Origin: Bacteroidales bacterium
GTDB taxonomy: Bacteria > Bacteroidota > Bacteroidia > Bacteroidales > PUMT01
Length of the DNA stretch: 36,766 nt
Assembly (NCBI GenBank): GCA_007135095.1
Contig: SLJO01000214.1
Coordinates: forward strand, 1-36,766
Direction: 5' to 3'
The notes beneath the pieces were generated by a model, which did no database searches, was not told the DNA's origin, and was given only the letters and a program-made list of their open reading frames with translations. The translations under genes and the position numbers were made by a program. Below are positions 27,266 through 35,332 of the stretch, one piece after another; within the stretch, counting starts at the first letter, position 1; each line of letters opens with the position of its first letter.

Positions 27266-28288
27266 CTAATTAGAGGCCTGGAAACTGGCCCAGGCAGAAC
27301 CGTCAAATCGGGAAACGCCATTATCGGTTCCGAACCAAAGATTTCCCTGATGATCAATGGCAATACTAAGCACATTATTGCTCACCAGGCCATCATCGGT
27401 GGTGTAGTTTGTCCAGCTCGCGCCGTCAAAAGAGGAAACCCCGCCTTTTGTGCCAAACCAGATGTTGCCGGTTAAATCCTTGTTTATACTTTGGACATAA
27501 TTATTCACCAGTCCGTCCGATTCAAAATATTGTGTCCAGTTGATCCTGGCATCTATACCCGTATGTCTGACCAGACCCTCGTCAGATCCGAACCACTGGT
27601 CAGAACCATCGGCATATACGGCCAGGATATTTCTGGAAGGCAGCATGCTGTATGGATGATCATACGGGGAAGCGCCTGTTATAGCGTCCGTCTCCCCGGT
27701 AACCATCCTTGCAATACCACCCCCGTGAGTGCCGATATAAACAGTATCGTTGGAATAGTCAATGGCAGTGATCCTGTTGTTCCTGAAAAAATCGTCTGTA
27801 TAATGCCTGTTCAGGTTAATAACCGGCCACTGGTCTTCCCTGAGGGCAGAAAGGCCTTCATTGGTTCCAAACCAGCGTATGTTCCTGTCGTCTATCCTGA
27901 CCACGAATACGCTGTCGCCGGCAAGTCCCGGGTGATCCGGAACGATCCGGGTGTCGTCACTGGCATATACAGATGCCTCGTAAGCAGCATCGACCGGGTG
28001 TAAAAGCAAACTGATTCCCTGGTTGGTTCCAAGCCATAATATTGCTTCATCTGGCAATTGTTCGAGGTCAAGATCATGGATCAATTCAGTGGTAACTGTT
28101 GTCCAGTTATCACCATCATACACGGATAAACCTTTATCGGTTGCGAAATATATTTTGCCGTCTTCTGCAGCATAAATAGAGCTTACATAATTACCCGGCA
28201 ATGCTTCAATTACTTTGCCGGAGTCATTAATGTACGCCTGAAGAAGAAATATAGCTGCAAAAGCCAGCAAGGAGATAACTCTTTTCAT
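27266..28288 (-). CDS. Stand-alone secreted two-component-regulator-type beta-propeller protein
   Basis: Signal peptide MKRVISLLAFAAIFLLQAY; repeats IRWFGTNEGLSAL, QWFGSDEGLVRH, GNIWFGTKGGVSSFDGASWTNYTTDDGLVSNNVLSI, GNLWFGTDNGVSRFDGSAWASF; no Y_Y_Y, TM, kinase or HTH before the stop. Confidence 0.8.
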   Translation of the reverse strand: MKRVISLLAFAAIFLLQAYINDSGKVIEALPGNYVSSIYAAEDGKIYFATDKGLSVYDGDNWTTVTTELIHDLDLEQLPDEAILWLGTNQGISLLLHPVDAAYEASVYASDDTRIVPDHPGLAGDSVFVVRIDDRNIRWFGTNEGLSALREDQWPVINLNRHYTDDFFRNNRITAIDYSNDTVYIGTHGGGIARMVTGETDAITGASPYDHPYSMLPSRNILAVYADGSDQWFGSDEGLVRHTGIDARINWTQYFESDGLVNNYVQSINKDLTGNIWFGTKGGVSSFDGASWTNYTTDDGLVSNNVLSIAIDHQGNLWFGTDNGVSRFDGSAWASFQASN

Positions 28289-28338
28289 GATAATTTTAAT
28301 TTTTAATTTAATACCTTATATGGTTCTGCGCAAAGTGA

Positions 28339-29244
28339 TTAACTCCTTGAAATGCGCATTACCCGCTCTATGTTGTCGTCTACCTCATATCTGCTTTCCA
28401 GTCCCAGGGTCATGCTGTCAACATTTCCGCTTTTAATGACGTAATTAAGGGATGCTTCACGCTCATCATCCGCCACCATCTGGCCACATCCAAAGACTTT
28501 CATGCCGATCACCCCTTTACCGTTATCGTGAGCCCTTTTAAGGACCGGCATTATTACCTCCGGCGATCCTTCCATGCGAGGCCCCTTATTGTTTATCTGT
28601 GCAAGAAGTACTTCCACCCAGGGATGTTCCGCAGCAAGTTTTGTGGCACCCAGATCATGGCAGGAAACGCCAACTGTTGTGATAATTCCCCGTTGTTGTG
28701 CTTTGGAAACTGCATCCATATAATATTTGTATTTCTCCGGCCAGGCATCAGTACCCAATGCATGAAGAAGCATAATATCAATGTAATCGGTTTGCAGATC
28801 CTTGCGGAATCTGTCAAGGCTTTTTTCAAAGGGTTCGGTTTCATACCAGTCCTCCTTATCTGTAACCATTACTTTCGTGAGAACGGTGACCTTCTCCCTG
28901 GGAAGCTCCTTTAAGGCTTCTCCGGTAAATTCGTGAGTGCCGTACATATCAGCAGTTTCAATAAACCGGATTCCTCTATCATAGCAATACCTTGCAAGAT
29001 CCACAAATCCCTTTTTACCCAGCTTTCTTTGGTTTGAATCGTGCCGCCAGCCAAAGGTGCCGGTGCCAAAAGCTATACGAGGGACTTTAATCCCGGTTCT
29101 GCCAAGATCAACCATATCAACCATAGTGTCATTCCCGGAAAGGGGGCTATAGGAAGAAAAGCCTGCAACAGACCCCAGTGCGGTTAGTCCGGCCATTCCG
29201 GCCGCACCCTTGCGGATAAACCTTCTGCGCGAAATTTTTTTCAT
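28339..29244 (-). CDS. Aldo/keto reductase family protein with Tat leader
   Basis: Leader MKKISRRRFIRKGAAGMAGLTALGSVAG; AKR tetrad context IETADMYG, VTVLTKVM, DIMLLHALG. Confidence 0.85.
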   Translation of the reverse strand: MKKISRRRFIRKGAAGMAGLTALGSVAGFSSYSPLSGNDTMVDMVDLGRTGIKVPRIAFGTGTFGWRHDSNQRKLGKKGFVDLARYCYDRGIRFIETADMYGTHEFTGEALKELPREKVTVLTKVMVTDKEDWYETEPFEKSLDRFRKDLQTDYIDIMLLHALGTDAWPEKYKYYMDAVSKAQQRGIITTVGVSCHDLGATKLAAEHPWVEVLLAQINNKGPRMEGSPEVIMPVLKRAHDNGKGVIGMKVFGCGQMVADDEREASLNYVIKSGNVDSMTLGLESRYEVDDNIERVMRISRS

Positions 29245-29355
29245 TCTGGCTAAAGTTTCAAAAATCCGAATTTGTTATTTATAATCAAAACAGATAGGGA
29301 GCTGTTTTGTTTATCCGGAAATGAAAAAAGGAATATCAGCACGGGGAAAATGAAA

Positions 29356-29386
29356 GTATCCTGCCGGGAAACTTCCGGCAGGATAC
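29356..29386 (-). terminator. Hairpin downstream of the SelA-like gene (candidate terminator or RNA-processing hairpin)
   Basis: Perfect 12-bp stem GTATCCTGCCGG - GAAACTT - CCGGCAGGATAC between two minus-strand CDSs; interrupted T-rich tail on - (TTTCATTTT). Confidence 0.5.
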
Positions 29387-29419
29387 GAAAAAGCTTAGTG
29401 AAGACTAAAACCGAGATTA

Positions 29420-30634
29420 TCAAACGTAAACGGCTTGTTCCAGAATTTCTTTGATACGTCCTGCTACTATATCAACCCATTCGGGTTTCAGCAAGATTAC
29501 CTGTATGTTCAGTGCTCCGTCCCTGCTGCCGGCATGGATGCTAGGAGTACCGGTTCTTAATGCCCCTGCTGCATCCTGCGGTGTAATCCTGACCCTGCCC
29601 TGATCCCAGGATATGTCCATCGAAGGAAAGGCATTTGCCACCCCGGCAGGCAATACTGTCTCGCATGTTAATGTGGGTATGCCTGCCAGGCGGTCACCAA
29701 TATATGTGATCCGGTCGAGCCATTCCTGCCATTCTTTTTCATGATCCTTTTCCAGGTAGGCTTTAAGGGCTGCATACATGCCGAATATTTCTTCCTTATT
29801 CACTTTCATGCCCCTTCCGATTGAGTCGCCGTAGGGATTGTTGTTGAGCTTGGCCGCTTCAATCAGGTCTTTTCGCCCGAAAAGCAAACCAGCACTCTGG
29901 GGGCCATGCAGCATTTTGCCTCCCGAAAATGTTACCAGGTCGAATCCCATTTCCTGGTATTTGAAAAGGTTCTCAACCGGAGGCACATCGGCTGCGGCAT
30001 CATTTAATGTTGGAATATTGTGTTTCCTGGCTATTGCAACAAAATCTTCATGACTGATGCTGTGAGATCTGGCGGCATTGAAAAAAAATGCCATCACTGT
30101 ATTAGAATTAATGGCCTGTTCCATCTCAGCAGGCCCCTCAACTTCCACAAGGGTTACGCCGCAATTGCGGATCTGATGGTCAAAGCCAAGCCTGTGTGTC
30201 TTTTGAATAATAACCTCAGGACGGGGCCCGGGAAGATTTGGAAGAAGCCGTATCTTTTCACGGTCAGTGCCTGTTATCGTTGCGGCAGTAGCTAATGTCA
30301 TGGCCCCGGCCGCACCGGAAGTTACCATTGCGGCCTCGCACCTGAGCATTTCAGCGATTTTTTCTCCTGCCTTATCCTGCAATTCAAACATATCAACAAA
30401 TTGCTCAGAGGTCTGGTTGATGGCCTCCATTACTTCAGGCAGCATCAGGGAACCAGACAAGATGGTGATTGTTCCCCGGCAATTAATAACGGGTGTAACA
30501 TCCAGTTCCTTGAAAAGATCCCGCTTCTCAGCAGCATGGCCTGTCGTACATGAACCAATGGGAAGCGTACTGCCTATAGCCGCTCCGGCCAGCGGCAAAA
30601 CTGATAATTTTTTAATGGCATCTCTGCGTTTCAT
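29420..30634 (-). CDS. SelA-like / D-glucosaminate-6-P ammonia-lyase-like PLP-dependent protein with Tat-lipoprotein-like leader
   Basis: Leader MKRRDAIKKLSVLPLAGAAIGSTLPIGSC; CEAAMVTSGAAGAMTLATAA, IPTLNDAAADVPPVENL, LVTFSGGKMLHGPQSAGLLFGRKDLI (PLP-lysine region). Confidence 0.75.
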   Translation of the reverse strand: MKRRDAIKKLSVLPLAGAAIGSTLPIGSCTTGHAAEKRDLFKELDVTPVINCRGTITILSGSLMLPEVMEAINQTSEQFVDMFELQDKAGEKIAEMLRCEAAMVTSGAAGAMTLATAATITGTDREKIRLLPNLPGPRPEVIIQKTHRLGFDHQIRNCGVTLVEVEGPAEMEQAINSNTVMAFFFNAARSHSISHEDFVAIARKHNIPTLNDAAADVPPVENLFKYQEMGFDLVTFSGGKMLHGPQSAGLLFGRKDLIEAAKLNNNPYGDSIGRGMKVNKEEIFGMYAALKAYLEKDHEKEWQEWLDRITYIGDRLAGIPTLTCETVLPAGVANAFPSMDISWDQGRVRITPQDAAGALRTGTPSIHAGSRDGALNIQVILLKPEWVDIVAGRIKEILEQAVYV

Positions 30635-30902
30635 AAAGCTTGATTTTAGTTTTGGTTATCCTCTCTTTGTTATAATTGATAATGAACCAAGATATAAAAA
30701 ACCCGGTTTATCTCAAATAAATTTGCCGGCATACTGCCCTTGCACGCTTGCCAGGGTCAGGCTGGCAAATGGTTTGTCATGGTTTTGATATTTTTCTCTT
30801 ATTATAACGGAATTAACCGTCAGTTTAGCTATCTTTATCTGCGGGTTTAACCCTGTGACGGTGATTATTTTTCATTCACCCTGCAGTGAAATTACGTATT
30901 TC

Positions 30903-30910
30903 TATATTTG
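30903..30910 (+). promoter_or_regulatory. Candidate -7 element upstream of the AKR gene at 31006
   Basis: TATATTTG (perfect TAnnTTTG) about 95 bp before ATG 31006; no clear -33. Confidence 0.35.
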
Positions 30911-31005
30911 TTGCCGGGAGCGGGCTGCCAGGAACATAAATGAGTTGCAGTCCCTGGCATTATAAGAGCACTTATTTTTAAAATAAATATTAATCTCTAC
31001 ATGCT

Positions 31006-32064
31006 ATGGGAATGAACAACATCAATCGCAGAAAGTTTCTTGGTACAGGGTTGGCTGCCGCAGCCACTGTTACCATGGGGTCATCATTTGCTTCTGAATT
31101 AAAGCCTGCATCACCGGTAAAGGATAAAAATAAAAATCCTTTCAATGAAAGGACGTATAACGCAATGCCTACCAAATCGTTTGGGCAGACCGGCTTTAAG
31201 GTTGGTATTTTAAGCCTTGGCGGGCAGGCAACAATTGAGATGCAGGGCACCGAAGAGGAGTCCGAGAGAATTATCAACCGCGCCCTTGACCTTGGCATAA
31301 ATTACATCGACACTGCCGCCTCATACGGGCGCGGACAAAGTCAACTCAACATCGGCCGGGTAATGAAGACACGTCGCAGCGAAGTGTGGCTATCCTCAAA
31401 GACACATGACCGTACTTACGACGGATCTATGCGCCTGCTGGAGGAAAGCTTAACCAATCTGCAAACTGACCATCTGGATACCTGGCAACTGCATAATATC
31501 CAGACCAAAGATCAGTTGGATCAGGTCTTTGCAAATAACGGAGCCATTAAGGCCCTGGAAAGGGCAAAAGAGCAAGGCATGGTTCGTACCATTGGGATTA
31601 CCGGGCATTATGAGCCGCTGGTTCTTGCAGATGCCATTGATATGTATCCATTTGACCTGATTTTGCTTGCTGTTAACGCTGCAGATGTTCATTACCTGAG
31701 CTTTAAAAACTACCTGCTTCCCCAGGCTCAGAGAAAAGGGTTAGCAATAGTAGGGATGAAAGTTGCTACCCGCGGACTGATGCTTTCAAGCTGGACCCCG
31801 CCACCCCTTGAGGAGCAATCGCCACGTATGGCAACATCCAAACCTGGCTCAGTAACCATCAGGGAAGCATTAACCTATAATATGAGTCTGCCTGTCAGCA
31901 CCACGATTATTGGAGTTGACAATGTGGCCCAGATTGAAGAGGATGTTAAAATTGCATCTGAGTTTTCACCCCTGTGCGATGAAGAAATGAAGGCAATTGA
32001 ATTTAAAACTTTGCCAACAGTGAGACAAGGCCTGTATTTTCGCCGGTGGGAACTCGGAGCATAA
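31006..32064 (+). CDS. Aldo/keto reductase family protein with Tat leader
   Basis: Leader MGMNNINRRKFLGTGLAAAATVTMGSSFASE; INYIDTAASYGRGQSQ, EVWLSSKTHDR, DTWQLHNIQT (AKR tetrad context). Confidence 0.85.
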   Translation: MGMNNINRRKFLGTGLAAAATVTMGSSFASELKPASPVKDKNKNPFNERTYNAMPTKSFGQTGFKVGILSLGGQATIEMQGTEEESERIINRALDLGINYIDTAASYGRGQSQLNIGRVMKTRRSEVWLSSKTHDRTYDGSMRLLEESLTNLQTDHLDTWQLHNIQTKDQLDQVFANNGAIKALERAKEQGMVRTIGITGHYEPLVLADAIDMYPFDLILLAVNAADVHYLSFKNYLLPQAQRKGLAIVGMKVATRGLMLSSWTPPPLEEQSPRMATSKPGSVTIREALTYNMSLPVSTTIIGVDNVAQIEEDVKIASEFSPLCDEEMKAIEFKTLPTVRQGLYFRRWELGA

Positions 32065-32225
32065 GGACCACGAGGGTTTGCAGATAAACCAGGATCAACT
32101 CTACTGATGGAGAGAACTTTTAAGAAAAGCGGGTTTACTCGAGCACCTTGATTCATCAGCAAGGGCTGCTTTTATGGGAAAGTATTGCAGACATGGGGAT
32201 GTTTTCGCTCTCCCGGAGTTATTCC

Positions 32226-32256
32226 CGGGTTTGCATTAAATCGGGTTTGCATTAAA
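32226..32256. repeat. Tandem 15-bp direct repeat (period 16) spanning the Gfo/Idh/MocA stop codon
   Basis: CGGGTTTGCATTAAA-T-CGGGTTTGCATTAAA. Confidence 0.9.
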
Positions 32257-33583
32257 CATTGTAGGGTTCCCTTAATTCACGGTGAAAATGCTTTTTCTCC
32301 AAACCGGGGTAATTGACAATTTTTCTGTTTACAGCATCCCATACGATTTTATCTTTTCCTGAGCGGATCAGGACATTTCCCATATGGCTGATACAGTCTG
32401 AAAGAATCGCTTCATCCAGCGGACTGAAAGGCTCAATCTCGCCTTTTATCGTTCTAATGAAATTATAACCGTGACGGTTATTTTCACCATAAACCTCCAG
32501 ATTCAATTCTTTGTGCAGCTCAGGTATATCTGAGGAGGCCGTACCTCTTCCGAGACCTATCCAGCCTTTGGTGCCATAAAAAATCGTACCGTTGCTGTCA
32601 CTCAATTTCTGCACCATATCCTCTGCATAATTGGTGCTTACAAAATGAACTTTCAGGCCATTATCGTATATAATATTAATATCCCAATAGTGAATTGTAT
32701 CGAGAAGCTGGCCTTCAGGGAAAAAGGTACCCGAACCCGTGAAAGTTCCCGTGCCGGCCATTTTTTTCTTAGCTCCCCAGACTGCCAGATCAAGCGGATG
32801 AGCACCCCAGCCTGCGATATACCCTATCGCATAGTCATAAATATGGAATAATCCGGTGTTTGCAACTCTTGCCTGACTGTAGGGTTTATAAGGTGCCGGA
32901 CCAAGCCACCTGTCATAGTCCAGTCCGCGGGGAGGTTCTTCACTTATTGAAGGGGCTGTCAGCTGATCTGAACCGGGGGGCGCCCAGATATCAATTTTTT
33001 CAATATCTCCTATCTTGCCGGAGTTTATCATCTCAATACCCTTCCTTACATGAACCAGGGATCTTTGCTGTGTGCCATAATGAAAAACAAGCCGCTTCTC
33101 TTTAATGATTTTCTCCAGTTCAATCATATTGTCCAGACTAAGGCCCAGGGGTTTCTCAAGGAAGATATGCTTGCCGGCACGTGCAGCTTTGATTGCCATA
33201 GGGAGATGCCAGTGATCTCCGGTAGAAATATGTACGGCATCAATATCCTTTCTGTGCAGTATCTCCTCATAATTAACATAAGGCTTACAGACAATATTTT
33301 CCTGGTAGTTTTCCCTGTAATAATCTGAGATATGATTTGCCAGGTCCTCACGCCGGTCAGTCCAGGCATCACAGGTTGCTACCGACCGGCAATCAGGGAC
33401 GGGTAAAAAATAGTTCCTTGTTGTTGATGCACCCCTGGAGCCGACACCAATATGGGCTATCAGAATATGATCATTTGGCCTTTTTGAGCACGATGACAGT
33501 ATTGCAGGCATGGCAATGGTTCCAGCCGAAGCATAAGCCATTTTTCTTACGAAATTACGCCTGCTTTTATGTTTTAAACCCAT
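32252..33583 (-). CDS. Gfo/Idh/MocA family oxidoreductase with Tat-lipoprotein leader
   Basis: Leader MGLKHKSRRNFVRKMAYASAGTIAMPAILSSCSKRP; ILIAHIGVGSRGAS nucleotide-binding start, AVHISTGDHWHLPMAIKAARAGKHIFLEKPLGLSLD (EKP motif), GWGAHPLDLAVWG. Confidence 0.92.
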   Translation of the reverse strand: MGLKHKSRRNFVRKMAYASAGTIAMPAILSSCSKRPNDHILIAHIGVGSRGASTTRNYFLPVPDCRSVATCDAWTDRREDLANHISDYYRENYQENIVCKPYVNYEEILHRKDIDAVHISTGDHWHLPMAIKAARAGKHIFLEKPLGLSLDNMIELEKIIKEKRLVFHYGTQQRSLVHVRKGIEMINSGKIGDIEKIDIWAPPGSDQLTAPSISEEPPRGLDYDRWLGPAPYKPYSQARVANTGLFHIYDYAIGYIAGWGAHPLDLAVWGAKKKMAGTGTFTGSGTFFPEGQLLDTIHYWDINIIYDNGLKVHFVSTNYAEDMVQKLSDSNGTIFYGTKGWIGLGRGTASSDIPELHKELNLEVYGENNRHGYNFIRTIKGEIEPFSPLDEAILSDCISHMGNVLIRSGKDKIVWDAVNRKIVNYPGLEKKHFHRELREPYNV

Positions 33584-33607
33584 TGCCGGTTAGTTTATTT
33601 ATCCTGC

Positions 33608-33889
33608 TCAATTACTGCTCTGCCGGGATAATGTGCTGTTTTTTCTTTTTCTGATAATATACAGTCCCAATGCTGCAAGTACTATCAGACCTGCAATAAT
33701 AATCAGCACCATATTACCGGGTCCTGAACTTCTCATGATGGCATCGGCCATAAAATCCTGTTCAAGGTAGGTGCTGTCCGGAGCTTCCATGTTTTCAATG
33801 AACATGCCTCCTTCCTGTGCCATTAAGTTAAATGGCAGCCATATTAAACCAGTAACCATTGAAGCAATAAACGATTTAATCGATCTCAT
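33608..33889 (-). CDS. Small single-pass membrane protein (93 aa) upstream of Gfo/Idh/MocA
   Basis: Signal-peptide-like N-terminus (SFIASMVTGLIWLPFNLMAQ), acidic linker, TM MVLIIIAGLIVLAALGLYII, basic tail RKRKNSTLSRQSSN; stop is 24 bp before the Gfo start, same strand. Confidence 0.7.
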   Translation of the reverse strand: MRSIKSFIASMVTGLIWLPFNLMAQEGGMFIENMEAPDSTYLEQDFMADAIMRSSGPGNMVLIIIAGLIVLAALGLYIIRKRKNSTLSRQSSN

Positions 33890-34250
33890 TTTTAATAAAC
33901 TTTAGTTTATCTTTAATCTGTGTCCTTTCGATTTTTTCCTTTACCTCCCTGTAAGCATTTCTGCAGGCTGGCAGGCGGGATTTAAAAAGCTCAATTCTTC
34001 GGATCGCTTTTCAGAGCCCGCTAAAGCAATGTGTCGCCGACCCCAAAAATAGTTTAATTAATTCAGAAAACCCAATGTAAGCAGACTTATCCTGCCGCCT
34101 TACCAAGATAGCAACCAGATTTTTCCTGTGATAAAAAGGTTCTCATTTTACCTGCCCGCTGGCAGGGATTTTTTCAGGGTAGTAAAGCAATGTCCGATTT
34201 GCCGGTCTCGTATTTCTGAATTCTTGTAACAGTCAGGCGTGATATCGGAA

Positions 34251-35165
34251 TCACTCTTCAAAAAAATCCCACCGGAGACTTTGTGTTTCTGTTGGAAAAG
34301 CTGCAGGCACTTCCTGGGTCACATTTCCGGTTGCCGCCCATTCAGCTCCCCGCTGCGTTGTTACAACAAATCCTGCAGATTCCATTGCCGGAAAGAAACT
34401 GTCGCCACTTCCTGCATGGCCCAGAACAGTATGAAAGATACGCCCCTTACCATAAGTGATGGTCATCAGTACTGGCTCATTGCGTCCTGTACCGCCAAAT
34501 TTCTCATCTGCATGTGCGTAAGCAAGTATCTCCATGTTCTTTGCCGGTCCCCGAAGTTGATCATAAAGCTCATCTTCCGCATGCATCCACTTTTCCGGCA
34601 GTCCGTTCAAAACAGGATGGGAGGGTTGGAATGCCTGAACCAGGAATTCATGAACTCTGCCATGCGATCCTCCCCTTCCAGGGGAATTATCGCGGACAAC
34701 CTCTCCGTCTTCGATATACACGTAGGGACCGGCACCTTCATCGCGTCCGCCCCATCCTCCCAGGCCGATTATTTCATTGTATTCAGGCCAGTCTGGAAAT
34801 GCGCTGCTCGCAGCATGATATACAACCACCCCGCCACCGTTTTGCACATACGTGACGAAATTATCACGTGTCTCTTCAGGCCAGTCGTCACCGGTGAAAT
34901 CCAAAACAATCAAATCGTACGGGGTGAAGTCGACAATAAATCCGGACATATCCTCTCCTGCAGCAGGGGATAAGCTTATATCGACGGTAAATATTTCTGA
35001 TTTTTCAAGAATTTGTTTTAAAGCCACGCTGCTTCTCTGCCAGTTATGATTGTTTTGCCCGGTCACGATGAGGGCTTTCAGGCTGGTTTCATGTGAGCAT
35101 GACACAATCAGCATGACCAATGAAAAAATTGCGAGAACTGCAGTTCTAGTTATTCTTTTGTGCAT
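34251..35165 (-). CDS. ThuA-like domain lipoprotein
   Basis: ATG 35165 gives MHKRITRTAVLAIFSLVMLIVSC lipoprotein leader; ALIVTGQNNHNWQ, LDFTGDDWPEETRDNFVTYVQNGGGVVVYHAASSAF, ILAYAHADEKFGGTGRNEPVLMTITYGKGRIFHTVLGH (ThuA). Confidence 0.9.
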   Translation of the reverse strand: MHKRITRTAVLAIFSLVMLIVSCSHETSLKALIVTGQNNHNWQRSSVALKQILEKSEIFTVDISLSPAAGEDMSGFIVDFTPYDLIVLDFTGDDWPEETRDNFVTYVQNGGGVVVYHAASSAFPDWPEYNEIIGLGGWGGRDEGAGPYVYIEDGEVVRDNSPGRGGSHGRVHEFLVQAFQPSHPVLNGLPEKWMHAEDELYDQLRGPAKNMEILAYAHADEKFGGTGRNEPVLMTITYGKGRIFHTVLGHAGSGDSFFPAMESAGFVVTTQRGAEWAATGNVTQEVPAAFPTETQSLRWDFFEE

Positions 35166-35332
35166 TTTTCTTGTTTTAAAATTAATAGTCCGACTGGTTA
35201 CGCAGGGAAAACCCACACTGCACGGCATTAACAATAGCCTTGTTTTCAAGGAGGTAACGGGCCAAAGGTTTGAAAATAAAAGGTTAATTGCCTGCCGGAA
35301 TGGCATATCAACGGGTTGAGCTTTGATATTTC

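Noticed and set aside
27491-28003. 170-aa plus-strand ORF
   Set aside because: Antisense to the propeller repeats of the minus-strand gene; repeats make long shadow ORFs likely.
30267-30788. 173-aa plus-strand ORF
   Set aside because: Mostly antisense to the SelA-like gene N-terminus; no domain.
33895-33910. ATAAACT-TT-AGTTTAT palindrome before the small membrane protein gene
   Set aside because: Very AT-rich and short; could easily occur by chance in a Bacteroidota intergenic region.
34239-34973. 244-aa plus-strand ORF
   Set aside because: Antisense to the ThuA-like gene, which has clear family motifs; composition is low-quality (many Ser/Cys/Arg) and no domain is recognisable.
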